Assembly: GCA_903772945.1 (NCBI GenBank)
Contig: CAICTM010000023.1
Location: forward strand, 1 to 64,000
Source: Seminavis robusta
Taxonomy: Eukaryota > Bacillariophyta > Bacillariophyceae > Naviculales > Naviculaceae
DNA: 64,000 nt
Direction: 5' to 3'
The position numbers and the translations under genes were made by a program. Every line of letters begins with the position of its first letter. Position 1 is the stretch's first letter. Shown one piece after another: positions 53,304 to 63,469 of this stretch. Below the pieces are notes generated by a model. The model worked only from the letters and a program-made list of their open reading frames with translations. It was not told the origin of the DNA and ran no database searches.

Positions 53304-54936
53304 GGACACATTCGAAGGAGACTTTTAGCTGAGCAAACAGATCTATTTTTGAAGCTTTTGTAACATTATAATCCAGTAATAACAAACCAATAACCAACAA
53401 CTCATAATATGTCAAGGAAATCATATAGCCTATAGATTGTATAAAATCTTCTCTATACCCCTAACTAGCTCTTTCGTTGTTTCAGACTACCAGTAGCGAA
53501 CTCGAGTTTAGGATGACTGGCTAGAAGTAGTCAAATAGAAGCAGCATCTAGCTGGCTGAAGAGTAGGGCTGATCTTGGTCTGGGATGGCTGAATGAATAC
53601 CTCCTCAACAAAGATTGGAACGTCGGGCCACTCCGTCGATGGCTCGGAAAACGAATACACGACGCACACTATTGGCAGGCTGCACATAGCCATGAGCCTC
53701 AGCTGTAACAGCGCTACGATGTCGCTCTGGATGCATTGCACATTAAAGGATCTTTGATTTCAGCCTTTGCAGTCTCGACTTGGACCAACTAGTACTCCAA
53801 CCAGTAGTACTGGCTGGGGGCTTGGTTACTCTGGTAGAAGAAGGGCCTAATAATCTCTCAAATCACAAGGAGTCAATAGTCAGTGGCACGGAAAGAGCCA
53901 CAGCCGCTTCAGTTTGGTGTGAGTTCGAGGGAACCTTAGGTGCTTGCTTCTTCGCTTTGCTTGGCCTACTACTAAGTGCTCTAGGCCGGCATAAAGCTCC
54001 TATAAAGATCATCCGATTCATCCGCCAGGATCCAGAGATTGCAACTCACCAAGAGATTGGCCAACATCTGCTTGAAGCGGTGCACGTTAGCTAGAAGCCT
54101 GGAGGCCCTGCTGAAGGAACGAAATTAGGCCTGCAAACTTGCTTGACCGCAATCAGCGCCTGTCACAAGCCGTTGAACAAAAGTGACTATTTTCAGAGTA
54201 CTAGCTAACTGAGTGCTGCCTGTTAAAGAGGAATTACAAGTATAGCATTGTACAAGCTCTATTCCAGTTCAGCCAGTAGCCTCCTTGGATGCTAAGAGGG
54301 AATGACTTTGCCACTGGCTGCGATTCGACCAGGAGCGCTAGCATCCCAAGAAAAAACTACGAGTACTGATGGGCTACCACACCTGCCTGATGGTCAAAAT
54401 TCTAGGTCAGCTACCAGGTGCTGCAGGCAGAAGTCGCATCTCTAAGAGCTCATGACGAGCTCATTGAGGTGGCTACCAGAGGTGGCTACCAGTACCTCCA
54501 CCACTCCCGGAGAAGGTGGCTACCGGTAGAGCCGCGACACGGCGACACGGCGATACGGAGGTACGGTACGGAGGCAAATTGGATGCGAAATCGGGATTGT
54601 TTCCCCCTGAGTCGAGTCTCCCTTGAGTGCTCCCTTCTCTTTCCATCCCGGAGAAGAACAAAAGATTTACCAAACGGCCAAAATTGTACATTTTTTTTGA
54701 TACCGGTAGTGGATGAGCTGCTGTGGAATCTACTAGCCGTAAAAAGGAACTGTCGATGTCCGAGGTGGTCGGGAGGAGTTCCTCTTCCGTTTGGCAAAAC
54801 CAAAATTTCGCCGAGAGCCGAAAGGCTCTTCAGCCGGTCGCTGCACCGATCGAACAGCTACATCGCAGGCCTCTGTCTCACAATAATTTTCTCTCACGCC
54901 AACTACCTGCCTCTCGAGCTAGATCCTGCAATCAAG
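53304..54936. other. Spacer between the two paralogues
   Basis: Frames at 53508-53741 (minus) and 53780-54094 (plus) lack a clear ATG start or family features. The stretch before 54937 has continuous coding-like frames, but I find no evidence they are translated. Confidence 0.5.
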
Positions 54937-55248
54937 ATGGATATCCCAACTTTTATCTTTGTGCCAACTCTGGGCGCTCCTCTCCAAGAGGATATTGAAT
55001 GCAACTGTTCCCACCACCACCACCACGAGGAGGAAGAACAACCTCAGTCGAATGACTCTGCTACAAGCGGATGCAAGAGTTTGAACTGCTCCAAACGATG
55101 GTCTTCCGAAGCTCGTTGTGACAGCAGCCTGACTATCCCCAGAAGAAAAGAGAAAAGCTGTTGCTGCGAGGGACTGCCCAAAGTCCCACGACGAACCTAT
55201 TCCTCAACGGACAAGACTCCAAGACAACCTTGCCGACGATGCGCCTAG
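54937..55248 (+). CDS. Small Cys-rich PRR-motif protein, copy B
   Basis: A 103-residue frame from the ATG at 54937 (context ATCAAGATG). It begins MDIPTFIFVPTLGAP, then ECNCSHHHHHEEEEQ, GCKSLNCSKRWSSEARC, SLTIPRRKEKSCCCEG, LPKVPRRTYSS and PRQPCRRCA. A longer frame is open upstream from 54418, but residue order there looks random and copy A begins at the matching ATG, so I chose 54937. It is a paralogue of the gene 1.6 kb upstream, in the same orientation, from local duplication. The five-His run next to acidic residues and C-x-C would bind metal well. No enzyme domain is present. Confidence 0.72.
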   Translation: MDIPTFIFVPTLGAPLQEDIECNCSHHHHHEEEEQPQSNDSATSGCKSLNCSKRWSSEARCDSSLTIPRRKEKSCCCEGLPKVPRRTYSSTDKTPRQPCRRCA

Positions 55249-56684
55249 TTGGATGGAATTGAACCACCAAAGAATGGCTAAGGCCTGCCAATTTTGCTAC
55301 AAGCTGTACCATTAATATGCTAACTATAGAACACTCGAACTATGAAACAAACACTAAATACTTCTTTTCTATGATAGATAGCCAGGCAGACTCGGAGCAC
55401 CTACATACACTTATTACTGCTTTGGCTAGTAGAGGGAGACCTGTCAGATACACCGATCAAGCGCAGCCAAAAATGAGGAGTGTCGTCAATGGATGAATCG
55501 AAGGTACAGTCGTACCATGCATGCCCTTCCGCGTCCCCGGAGTCTCTCGCCTGAGTTACCAGCATCATGACATGATTCACCCAGAATGATCTCTTTCTGC
55601 TGGAGGTTCATAGTTCGAGATGACTGGTCGTGGAGGATCCCAGTCAACACTCAACACTCAACACTCCCGCCTCCCACCTACTTCCCTCGCCGCTTCCAGC
55701 TGGTAGAGCAACGTTGGGCATGTCCGAAGGCTGTACTATTGCTGCGAGTGAAAATCCATTCATTGTTTTCATGATTTAGTCATGTACGCAAACATCCCCT
55801 CACAAAATTCTTTCATCAGATGACGAGGGTTAGGTTGAGTGAACCTTTGACGAAACAATGGATCAGGATCATTTTTGGCACGGTACGGAAGGCTCTCTCG
55901 GACTTGAAGGATTGCATCTCTGTTGGTGCATCGTGCCACCTGAGCTTGACCGTTGGTGGAGTGGGCCGGTACAAATACAATGAGGCACCCAACCCTGGTT
56001 TTATCAATCCTCCAGCAGGATGGCAGGTCTTTTGCGATTCTCCCATGTCTACTACATGTACACGTACATGATGAAGTATTCCGCCGCCTCGTCAGCAAAC
56101 CTACCGTACTAGTACAATTACTTGCCACAAGCACTACTACAGACAGTAGCTACTGTACTTGCCACGTAAACCAAATTTCTTGGGAGTGGGACAACAAGGC
56201 ACCGGTAGATCGGCACACGAGGCTGGTCACAAGAAGTGGAGGAGTCTCAGTCCATTCAGTGAGCTGCCTTGCCGAACACTCATATGTCCACTACATGATA
56301 ATTTTCGAAAATAGTTCCATTGACCTCATGGCGTCTTTCTCAGCGCAAACAGCACTGTGCAAAAGAAATTGATTGACACACGAGCAGTCCTCCAGCTTTT
56401 GACTCATTCTACAAGTTTTAACTTCTGGACAAATTTCACATGACGTTTCCATTTCACGTTTCCATTTCACCAAATTTTGGTAAAGATGCAGCATTCCCCC
56501 ACGTTTTCCTGCTTTCAAAGCCACACAAATAATTTCCAACACCAAAATAGCCATAATCTCCTCCTTTTTTCACATGATCCGATTGGGATTATAGATTGTC
56601 GAGTATTGTCTCACATGCATCATTTATGTGGTACCATATTGCAGCCAAATAATCCGAATAGTCCATCTCAATTTCCTGGATCGT
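55249..56684. other. Spacer without a supported gene
   Basis: Short frames on both strands (for example 55769-56372) carry no recognisable features. Confidence 0.5.
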
Positions 56685-57035
56685 CTAGCTCATCATCAAA
56701 GCTTCTTCTGCTCCTCCTTCCATCGCCGCAGATTGGTTGAATCCGTCTCGGAATCCATTGAAAAAGTCGTACATGTACATGATGACGCAAGAAGTAAAGA
56801 GCAACCCAAAGAAATTGAATCCGGCTCGTTCTGAGGGATTCAACATGTACAATCCCGTCCACAAATTGTACTGATAAAAATATCGGAAAAAGAAGGGCTT
56901 CTTGGTATCCAGACAGGTCTTGTCCGTGTTGGTGTTGGTCAAGGCTTCTTGGTGCATCTCGGGCTGAGCTGGTGGTGCCTGCGTCTGTTGCTGCTTCTTG
57001 TTGGACTTTTTGCCGCTTTTCTTGTTCTTTGCCAT
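56685..57035 (-). CDS. Serine palmitoyltransferase small subunit (ssSPT-like)
   Basis: A 116-residue frame with an ATG at 57035. A Lys/Gln-rich disordered leader of about 45 residues is followed by FYQYNLWTGLYMLNPSERAG and FNFFGLLFTSCVIMYMYDFF. The order aromatic-YQY-x-L-x-T-x-LYML-x-P-x-E-R-x-x-FN, then one membrane span, matches the small activating subunits of serine palmitoyltransferase (human SPTSSA has FYYQYLLVTALYMLEPWER). These stimulate the first, rate-limiting step of sphingolipid synthesis at the ER membrane and tune acyl-CoA preference. The leader is longer than in animals. It is easily missed by annotation because of its size. I am fairly sure of the family from the motif alone. 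Confidence 0.85.
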   Translation of the reverse strand: MAKNKKSGKKSNKKQQQTQAPPAQPEMHQEALTNTNTDKTCLDTKKPFFFRYFYQYNLWTGLYMLNPSERAGFNFFGLLFTSCVIMYMYDFFNGFRDGFNQSAAMEGGAEEALMMS

Positions 57036-58242
57036 TGTTTTTATGGAATAGATTCAAAGGAGAGGCGGGTCTTGCTGGGTGTTGTTGGCTTTGCTTGTGC
57101 AGTACCAGGTAACAAGGTCTCTATAAGAGTACTAGTAATAGCTTGTTGGCTTGCCGTTTTCACTTGAAATTTAATGAAGGTTTGGCTGTCATTGCCAGGG
57201 CCGGTTTGCTGGCTGCAGACCCGCGTGTTCCAGGTCCCATGTCCCTGATGTGACATGCTATTAGCCGGTGCGAGCTGTACCACACCCTGATTGCATCCGA
57301 AAAGGCTTTCTCTTCTTCTTTTTGGCGCCTACAGCTGCCAAGCTGTGATGAGGCTGTAAGAGGAATCATTGAATGTGCTCGGTGGATAAAAATAGAATTG
57401 ATCCGGAAGTAATCGTGCTCATCAGCTACTGTAGCTAGCTACTAGCTAGAGCTAGAGCTACATGTAGCTAGCTAGAGAGGAAAGGACGCGGAAGGCTCGA
57501 TTGGAGAACAGGGGAGACGGGCTACGTGCTCCGTGATACGTAACATATGAAACTTCTCCTGTAGATTCCTGGGAAAGTGTTCACCAATCAGCCTGCCTCT
57601 ACTAGCTAGTACCAAAGTGAGGGGCCCTTCATTTCCTGGATTGGGGCAAAGCAACTTGGAGAGTTGCTCCCTTGCAAGAATCTGAAGCAATTTCAGCCAG
57701 CAGTATGACTAGTGTGGGTGGCAGTGGGGGTGTCAAACGATGGCTGGATAGGCCCAGCCTGCGAGAATGATATTCGGCTACCGATACAGTAGCTGTGGCT
57801 GATTCAATCCAGTTGGAGCGTTCTGGCTGGCCTGGATGTTTGGTTGGCTACCGTAGATACATTTAATGACTGAGGCGGAGTGAATTGCAGGAACCATGAC
57901 AAAGTGTAATTCCTTTGCGTTTAGCCAACCGGCCTTGGTTTCAAGATGCTCTGGTGCGATGAATTCAACAGTGATAGCTAGTAGACTTTTGGGTCGACCT
58001 TACGGCATGATCACACTCGAAGTTTACCTGTCTGGTGTTATAGAAGCTAGTAGCTACAAGTAAGTATTCAGCAGTATGTATTGAAAGCGATCTCTAGATT
58101 AATAGCATGTAAGAGTAGACTAAACGCCTTCTATGGGGTCGCGGTCGATGCATATCTGCATGCATTGTGTTTGTTTTGTTTGTACAGTACCGGCTGCTTA
58201 GCTGGCCCCCTCTCTCATGTAAGCAAGCAAGTTTCAAAGCTT
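57036..58242. other. Spacer without a supported gene
   Basis: It holds the 5' side of the ssSPT gene and CTAGCTAG repeats near 57430-57475. No coding sequence is supported. Confidence 0.5.
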
Positions 58243-58785
58243 TTACCTTCGACCACCCCGCAGAGCCTTGACGGTCTTGATATTCAATTCTCCAGCATGG
58301 CGATCCAGGAACTTACTCACCAGAGGATCATTTCGACTTCGATGAGTTGCAATCATGTCTTGCCTCGATGTCCTCCTGGAGCTCGTCGTCGAGTCTCGAT
58401 GATAGTGTGGATGATGATGTCTCGATGATCCGGGAGAGACGAGATGTGGGATACGAGGTGGCTTGTCACTGTTTTTGGAGGACTTTCGTTCTCGGCTCGT
58501 TCGACGACGCGGTTGCTTGGGTGGTGCCGCCGAAGAGGAACATCCCGACGATTCACAGAGACTTGTATTGGATTCCCACCGACCGCTCGAGGAGTGGCCT
58601 TGAGAGGACAAGTCCATGAGGGAATTGCTCGACTTGCTCAGGCGTGTGTGGTTGTCGTCATGGCAAGAAGAAGATAAGCAGGGGATCTGGATCATTGTAG
58701 GAATTCCATCGTCTTGTAGATGGTCGTCGCTGCGACCACCCCGGATCCTGATTAATGCTGGAACACTCATCTTGTCTTGTGCCAT
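58243..58785 (-). CDS. Basic Ser-rich protein, possible third PRR-motif family member
   Basis: A frame of 180 residues from the ATG at 58785; a second ATG at 58770 has a better context (GACAAGATG, like the two small paralogues) and may be the true start. The second start gives MSVPALIRIRGG. Further on are IPCLSSSCHDDN, SSSGRWESNTSLCESSGC, then APPKQPRRRTSRERKSSKNS and DKPPRIPHLV, a His/Ser stretch, and the C-terminus SKFLDRHAGELNIKTVKALR. The order C-(x3)-C/H-D, RW-x-S, C-x4-C, PPK-x-PRR and DK-x-PR-x-P follows copies A and B at 52968 and 54937, although this protein is longer and on the opposite strand. Function is unknown; it is probably disordered and phosphorylated. Confidence 0.6.
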   Translation of the reverse strand: MAQDKMSVPALIRIRGGRSDDHLQDDGIPTMIQIPCLSSSCHDDNHTRLSKSSNSLMDLSSQGHSSSGRWESNTSLCESSGCSSSAAPPKQPRRRTSRERKSSKNSDKPPRIPHLVSPGSSRHHHPHYHRDSTTSSRRTSRQDMIATHRSRNDPLVSKFLDRHAGELNIKTVKALRGGRR

Positions 58786-60686
58786 GGATGATTTTGTAAT
58801 TGTGGGTTGCATGAGCAAAAAGTTATGGAACGCGAGGAATGGGGGAGAGTCTGAAGAGGAGAGTCTGAGGAGGAGAGCTGCACTGCTCGAAATGGTTAGG
58901 CCAAGTAAAGAACTTTCGGTAGCCAAAACGGTGCTGCGACTTTTGGCAGTCGAGATTGGAGGCTGCAATATTTGCTCCTTCGTAGCAAGCCATTGGCTAA
59001 AAACTGAAGCAGGGTTCAACAGAAGGATCCATTCAAATCTGCCACGTGAGCATCTTGGAGCACCGGAACCCGTTTTTGAGCCAGAACAAGGCTGTTCTCA
59101 AAGATACAGAAGCTCAGTGGTATTGGAGGTAATAACAGAATGCGTTTATTGGTATCTGAACTCGTACAACCTTTGTTCTCCTCCATATAAGTGAAAAACA
59201 TGAACGTTTTGTCCTTATGGTATCTCGGACTCGATTGCCAGAAAGCTTGGCCACGTCAATCCCGGTCGTGACAAACCATAAGTCAGTAAAGATAGCAACA
59301 GTTACTGTTTTCGAGAGAGCTAATGCTGCAGCTGTGAGGGGAATGAAGAGGTAGGGTTTGACTACTCAAGCGTGAGAATGGCCGTTGGGCTGTTTGGCTT
59401 TCGAGAGCTCTTTCGAGTATCTGACCCTCGCTGGCATAGTTTACAGTACTACAGCATGAGAGGGGGGTCTCAATGGTTGCTTCATGTATTGTCTCTCACC
59501 GCCCTTGTAGACCCGGGGAGGGTGGAGAAATCCAATCCATCTAAGGTAAACCATGACCCAGATATAGGTGGAGAGTGGTTGACAGTGGTAAAACATGGGA
59601 CTGTCAACCAATGTATTTTTCAACAGAATAGCTAGGAATACAAGAGTGCTAGAAAGTGTTAAGAAAGCGAGGGACGTGGTGAAAGTGACAAATCTTTCAT
59701 GAAACGGTGGCTTGGGATGCCATTGATTTTCTCCATCCCCCGGTATATTTGGCCCACTCTTGGATACTTGGATAAAGAAGCAACAGAGAGACAGAGAGGA
59801 CCTGTGCAACCTGTGTCTTCCCGAAACGGCATCCAAGTCGCCGATACAATAAGGAAATCGCCGAGTGTCAGCTTGGGCTGGGCATTAGAATATTAGGTGT
59901 AAGATGTGATACTATTGCCTTTATCATCTACTGGCTTTTCGATGTTCTTTTGGCCGCATTGGTATATCCCTGGCTCCAATAAGATAGAAGTTGACATAAA
60001 GGAAGAAAAACCGACAGTTTAGCTGGTTGCCCTGTACCCTGCACCTACTAGCTAGTACATGTACTCAGTTTGAATTATTCAATCTGCTACCAAGTTTGAA
60101 CGGCCAGTGGCAAAAAATATAAATGTTTGGGGTTTCTGCACTCTCCTTTCCTTGGCTACGTTGCACAAGTCTACACCCCAGCCCTCTGAAAGGCTGTTTC
60201 CCGAGTGAAGAAACGGCACAGACAATGGAAAGAAAGTCCATGGGAGAGAAGGGAGATGCTGTTGACATGACGTGGCCCCAAAAGAGAAATGAAAACTTGA
60301 AGGCCAGGGGCAATATGTCACAGCTTTGACGGCTACAATAAATTTTTGTTGTGCTTGGAGCAAATCTGCGATCTGTGGGAGTTACACGTGAATAATGGAG
60401 CCGCCCTGAACATCGACGAAGCTCGAAGACATCACGCGAATTCCGTGATGCAACCTGTTCTCAGAGATCCAACGGCTGATCCAACAAGATCCTGCTGTTT
60501 CGTTCATTGTGGCTGAGAAAAGTTGATAGCCATCTGTGATCTGTCGTCTGTTGTGCAAGCTGTTATGCGTGATCTGTTGGATCTTGGAAGAAGATACTAG
60601 ATCTAGACTAGCTAGTCTGTTCTGGTTTCTCCTATCTCTATTCCGATGTCTCCCATAACAGAGAGTGCCATTATTGTATAAACACC
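58786..60686. other. 1.9 kb spacer
   Basis: A minus frame at 59441-59836 includes one plausible membrane span but lacks an ATG start and is not called. The last 300 bases should contain the promoter of the oxidoreductase gene at 60687. Confidence 0.5.
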
Positions 60687-61727
60687 ATGACAGAAGCTGC
60701 TACTACTGATACCGATACCCCCACCATGAAGGCTGCCATTTTGCACAAGAATGGTGATCCCCTAACCGAGGAAGTCTTGAGTTTGGATGATGTTCCCATC
60801 CCAGAACCCAAGGAAGGAGAATTCTTGGTCAAGATTCATGCTGCATCGATCAATCCTGTGGATTGGAAACTGATGAATGGAGACATTCCTGGCTACAAGA
60901 GTGGGCCAACAGGCAGCGATTTGGCTGGAACCATTGAGAAAATTGGACCCAACACTACTACTACCGATCTCAAGGTTGGTGATGCAGTCTATGGTGATTC
61001 AATTGCCACCAAGGGATCCTTTGGAGAATACTGCATTGTACCAGCAACTGTGGCATCCAAGAAACCATCCAATATTTCCTTTGCAGAAGCAGCGTCCTTG
61101 CCATTGGCTGGACTGACAGCCTTGCAGGGACTCCAGAATCATGGCAACTTTGAAAAGGGACAAAAAGTTTTAATCTACGGTGGATCAGGTGGTGTGGGCT
61201 CACTGGCAATTCAAATGGCAAAGGCATTGGGTGCTTCGGAAGTGTATTCCACAGGAAGCAATGTCGAACTTATCAAAGGTTTGGGTGCTGATGTTGTGGT
61301 CAACTACAAGGAAGAATCCTTGATGGATGCCCTGAAAGGAAAGGACTTTGACTTGGTTTTTGATACAATTGGTGGACTAGAACACTGGCAAATCGCACAA
61401 GCATCCCTCAAGAAAGGAGGACGTTTCATTACCGTGGTTGGGGACGGTGGCTCTTTGGTCTCCCTGATTGCCAAAGCCACGTGGCGCAAAATGTTAGGAA
61501 GTGTTGGACTGGGCATCCCCTACGCATTCTTTTTGACTGACACAACGTATGATGGACTTGGCAAAGACATGGCTCAAATGACAGAAATGGTGGAAGGAGG
61601 AAAAGTCAAGGCTTTATTGGATGAACGACGATTTGAATTAACTCAGGAGGGACTGCAGGACTTTATCAAGGCCAGTATGTCGCACCGTGCAAAAGGCAAG
61701 CTGATTCTACAAGTTCAGAAAGAGTAG
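60687..61727 (+). CDS. MDR-family NAD(P)H quinone oxidoreductase-like enzyme
   Basis: An intronless frame of 346 residues from the ATG at 60687. It is a zinc-free medium-chain dehydrogenase/reductase of the quinone oxidoreductase type. The N-terminal GroES-like domain contains VKIHAASINPVDWKLMNGDI, GSDLAGTIEKIG and VGDAVYGD. The nucleotide-binding motif is VLIYGGSGGVGSLAIQMAKA (GGSGGVG at 165-171). Downstream, FDLVFDTIGG and GRFITVVGDGG complete the family pattern. No Cys/His zinc ligands are present at the usual places. Members reduce quinones or the double bond of reactive enones with NADPH and so protect cells from oxidative products. There is no obvious targeting peptide, only a short acidic Thr-rich leader (MTEAATTDTDTPT). 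The exact substrate cannot be read from sequence. Confidence 0.93.
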   Translation: MTEAATTDTDTPTMKAAILHKNGDPLTEEVLSLDDVPIPEPKEGEFLVKIHAASINPVDWKLMNGDIPGYKSGPTGSDLAGTIEKIGPNTTTTDLKVGDAVYGDSIATKGSFGEYCIVPATVASKKPSNISFAEAASLPLAGLTALQGLQNHGNFEKGQKVLIYGGSGGVGSLAIQMAKALGASEVYSTGSNVELIKGLGADVVVNYKEESLMDALKGKDFDLVFDTIGGLEHWQIAQASLKKGGRFITVVGDGGSLVSLIAKATWRKMLGSVGLGIPYAFFLTDTTYDGLGKDMAQMTEMVEGGKVKALLDERRFELTQEGLQDFIKASMSHRAKGKLILQVQKE

Positions 61728-62107
61728 AGTAGAATAGACACAGCAAGTCCAGCTGGAGCAAGAGTTGTCTTCCGAGCGGTGAATCCTGCATATTTTGTCT
61801 TTGATGGGCTTCAAACTTCATAGCATAAGGTAACCGTTAATGAAATGCGCTTTCATTTTGTTTTTGTGTAGTCTTTCAAAGCTAGATAATGCCATGGTGT
61901 CCACAGAATCTGATTGTCGCTCGTTTGTTGCCACAGTTGTTGCCACCACTATCAACCCAAATCTCTGGCTACATGTACCGGTAGCTTGGTGCTTGGTGCT
62001 TGGTCCTTTAGAAGTTAATGAGGGAGCCAAACGGTCATTCGGAAGCCAAAAATGACCAAAAAGACCTGGATTCTGGCGACATAAAATTTGTTTCACGATA
62101 ACAACGC
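61728..62107. other. Short spacer with a small signal-like frame
   Basis: A 71-codon frame with an ATG at 61840 begins MKCAFILFLCSLSKLDNA and could encode a small secreted peptide, but nothing else supports it. Otherwise this is the 3' side of the MDR gene and the 5' side of the GT64 gene. Confidence 0.4.
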
Positions 62108-63469
62108 ATGGGATCAACCCAGCCTCCAAATACCATTCGACTGAATACAAAAGATGAAAGCACAAAGATGATCAAGCTGAAAAGTCACCGGCTGAAGGGA
62201 GGCAGAGTACAGGGTGGGATAGATAGCGGCAGAGTCCGGGGAGGAATAGTTCTGGCTTGTATCTTCTTCACTCACCTGATAGCCTACCGGACTCAGTCCA
62301 GATTCTCGGTCGATCTATTTGTGACCCCTCCTCCATCTACTACTACCACTTTGGAAAGCGACTTGGTGCCCCCACCACCTCCCGTAGTTCTCAACACTAC
62401 GTTCTTTACGTTGCCCGAAGAGGAGCGGCAATTGACCCCCTTGCGATTCGTGGACCGCGAACAGTACACACTTCGAATATTGAGCTGGAAGCGAGCCCAG
62501 TTTCTGGCGGCATCGGTATCATTGCATTCTCAATGTCCGGGCGTCAAACAAATTCAAGTGGTTTGGAGTATCTTGCAAGAAGACGACAACATGACGACGA
62601 CGAATCCAGACGAAATAACCGACAATCGCATCCCTGCAGAAGTGTTGGAAAACCCAAAGGTCGTAGTGGAACGAAGGACCACCAACCGACTCAATAATCG
62701 CTTCGATATTCTGCCCACCACTCCCACAAGCACTCTTGGCATTGTCATTTTAGACGATGACTTGATTTACACTTGCGAGGCACTGGATATGGGATTCTTT
62801 CTGTGGACTCAACATCCCGATCGAATGATCACGTATGCACCCCGACGCCATCTCGTCACAGACGCCTACTCCAACCCTCCCCGATGGCGATATGGGTGGC
62901 ATCGCAATCAACAATATTCCTTGGGATTGACATCCACGGCGTTTCTACACCGTGATTATCTGCACTACTATACACATTATCTACCAAGAGACATGTACCA
63001 GCACATCCAAGATCACATGAATTGTGAAGATATTGCCATGAGTTTGCTTATTTCCAATCTCACACATGCAAAATATCCCATTGCCGTCGACGAGTGGGGG
63101 TTCACATCGCGACTGCAGCTCGCTCTCAAAACGGGATATGAAGGAATCAAGGCCGGAAAGAATCATATGCCACATCGATCCAACTGTGTCGATTGGTTCG
63201 CCACGGATTTGCAGCTCAAGGACAAGTTTGATGGCTATTCCACCTTTCGAGGTATTTCCACGTTTAATACATCCAACGTTCTTGCACCAGCGCCAACTCC
63301 AGGATTGCAACAGATCTTGGCCAATCCACGTTTTCATGCTTTGGAGGAGAAGCGAAGAGAATGGTTGCAACTAGACGGGAGAGAATTTGGCCGAGTAGTG
63401 ACAGGGATACGGCGGTCCTTGGACCAGTACGCCAAGAGTCGCAATCTGTCATCCGAGGGGCACGGATGA
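62108..63469 (+). CDS. GT64 (exostosin-like) glycosyltransferase, type II membrane protein
   Basis: An intronless frame of 453 residues from the ATG at 62108. A basic cytosolic part is followed by a membrane span at about 46-60 (GIVLACIFFTHLIAY), then a Pro/Thr-rich stem, so the enzyme should sit in the Golgi with its catalytic domain in the lumen. Family signs: VVWSILQEDD, RLNNRFDILP (NNRF at 196-199), the metal-binding DXD as GIVILDDDLIYTCEALD (LDDD 215-218), WRYGWHRNQQYSLGLTSTAF and NCEDIAMSLLISN (305-311). GT64 enzymes transfer GlcNAc-type sugars from UDP-sugars; animal EXTL2 and plant GINT1/EPC1 are relatives. In a diatom it may build glycoproteins, sphingolipid heads or wall polysaccharides; the acceptor is not visible from sequence. 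Confidence 0.9.
   Translation: MGSTQPPNTIRLNTKDESTKMIKLKSHRLKGGRVQGGIDSGRVRGGIVLACIFFTHLIAYRTQSRFSVDLFVTPPPSTTTTLESDLVPPPPPVVLNTTFFTLPEEERQLTPLRFVDREQYTLRILSWKRAQFLAASVSLHSQCPGVKQIQVVWSILQEDDNMTTTNPDEITDNRIPAEVLENPKVVVERRTTNRLNNRFDILPTTPTSTLGIVILDDDLIYTCEALDMGFFLWTQHPDRMITYAPRRHLVTDAYSNPPRWRYGWHRNQQYSLGLTSTAFLHRDYLHYYTHYLPRDMYQHIQDHMNCEDIAMSLLISNLTHAKYPIAVDEWGFTSRLQLALKTGYEGIKAGKNHMPHRSNCVDWFATDLQLKDKFDGYSTFRGISTFNTSNVLAPAPTPGLQQILANPRFHALEEKRREWLQLDGREFGRVVTGIRRSLDQYAKSRNLSSEGHG

Noticed and set aside
53780-54094. A possible small membrane protein between the two PRR-motif paralogues
   Set aside because: It has no ATG start and no homology pattern; a single hydrophobic stretch is not enough.
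59441-59836. A possible one-span membrane protein
   Set aside because: The frame starts at TTG, lacks an upstream ATG or a clear splice acceptor, and has no family features.
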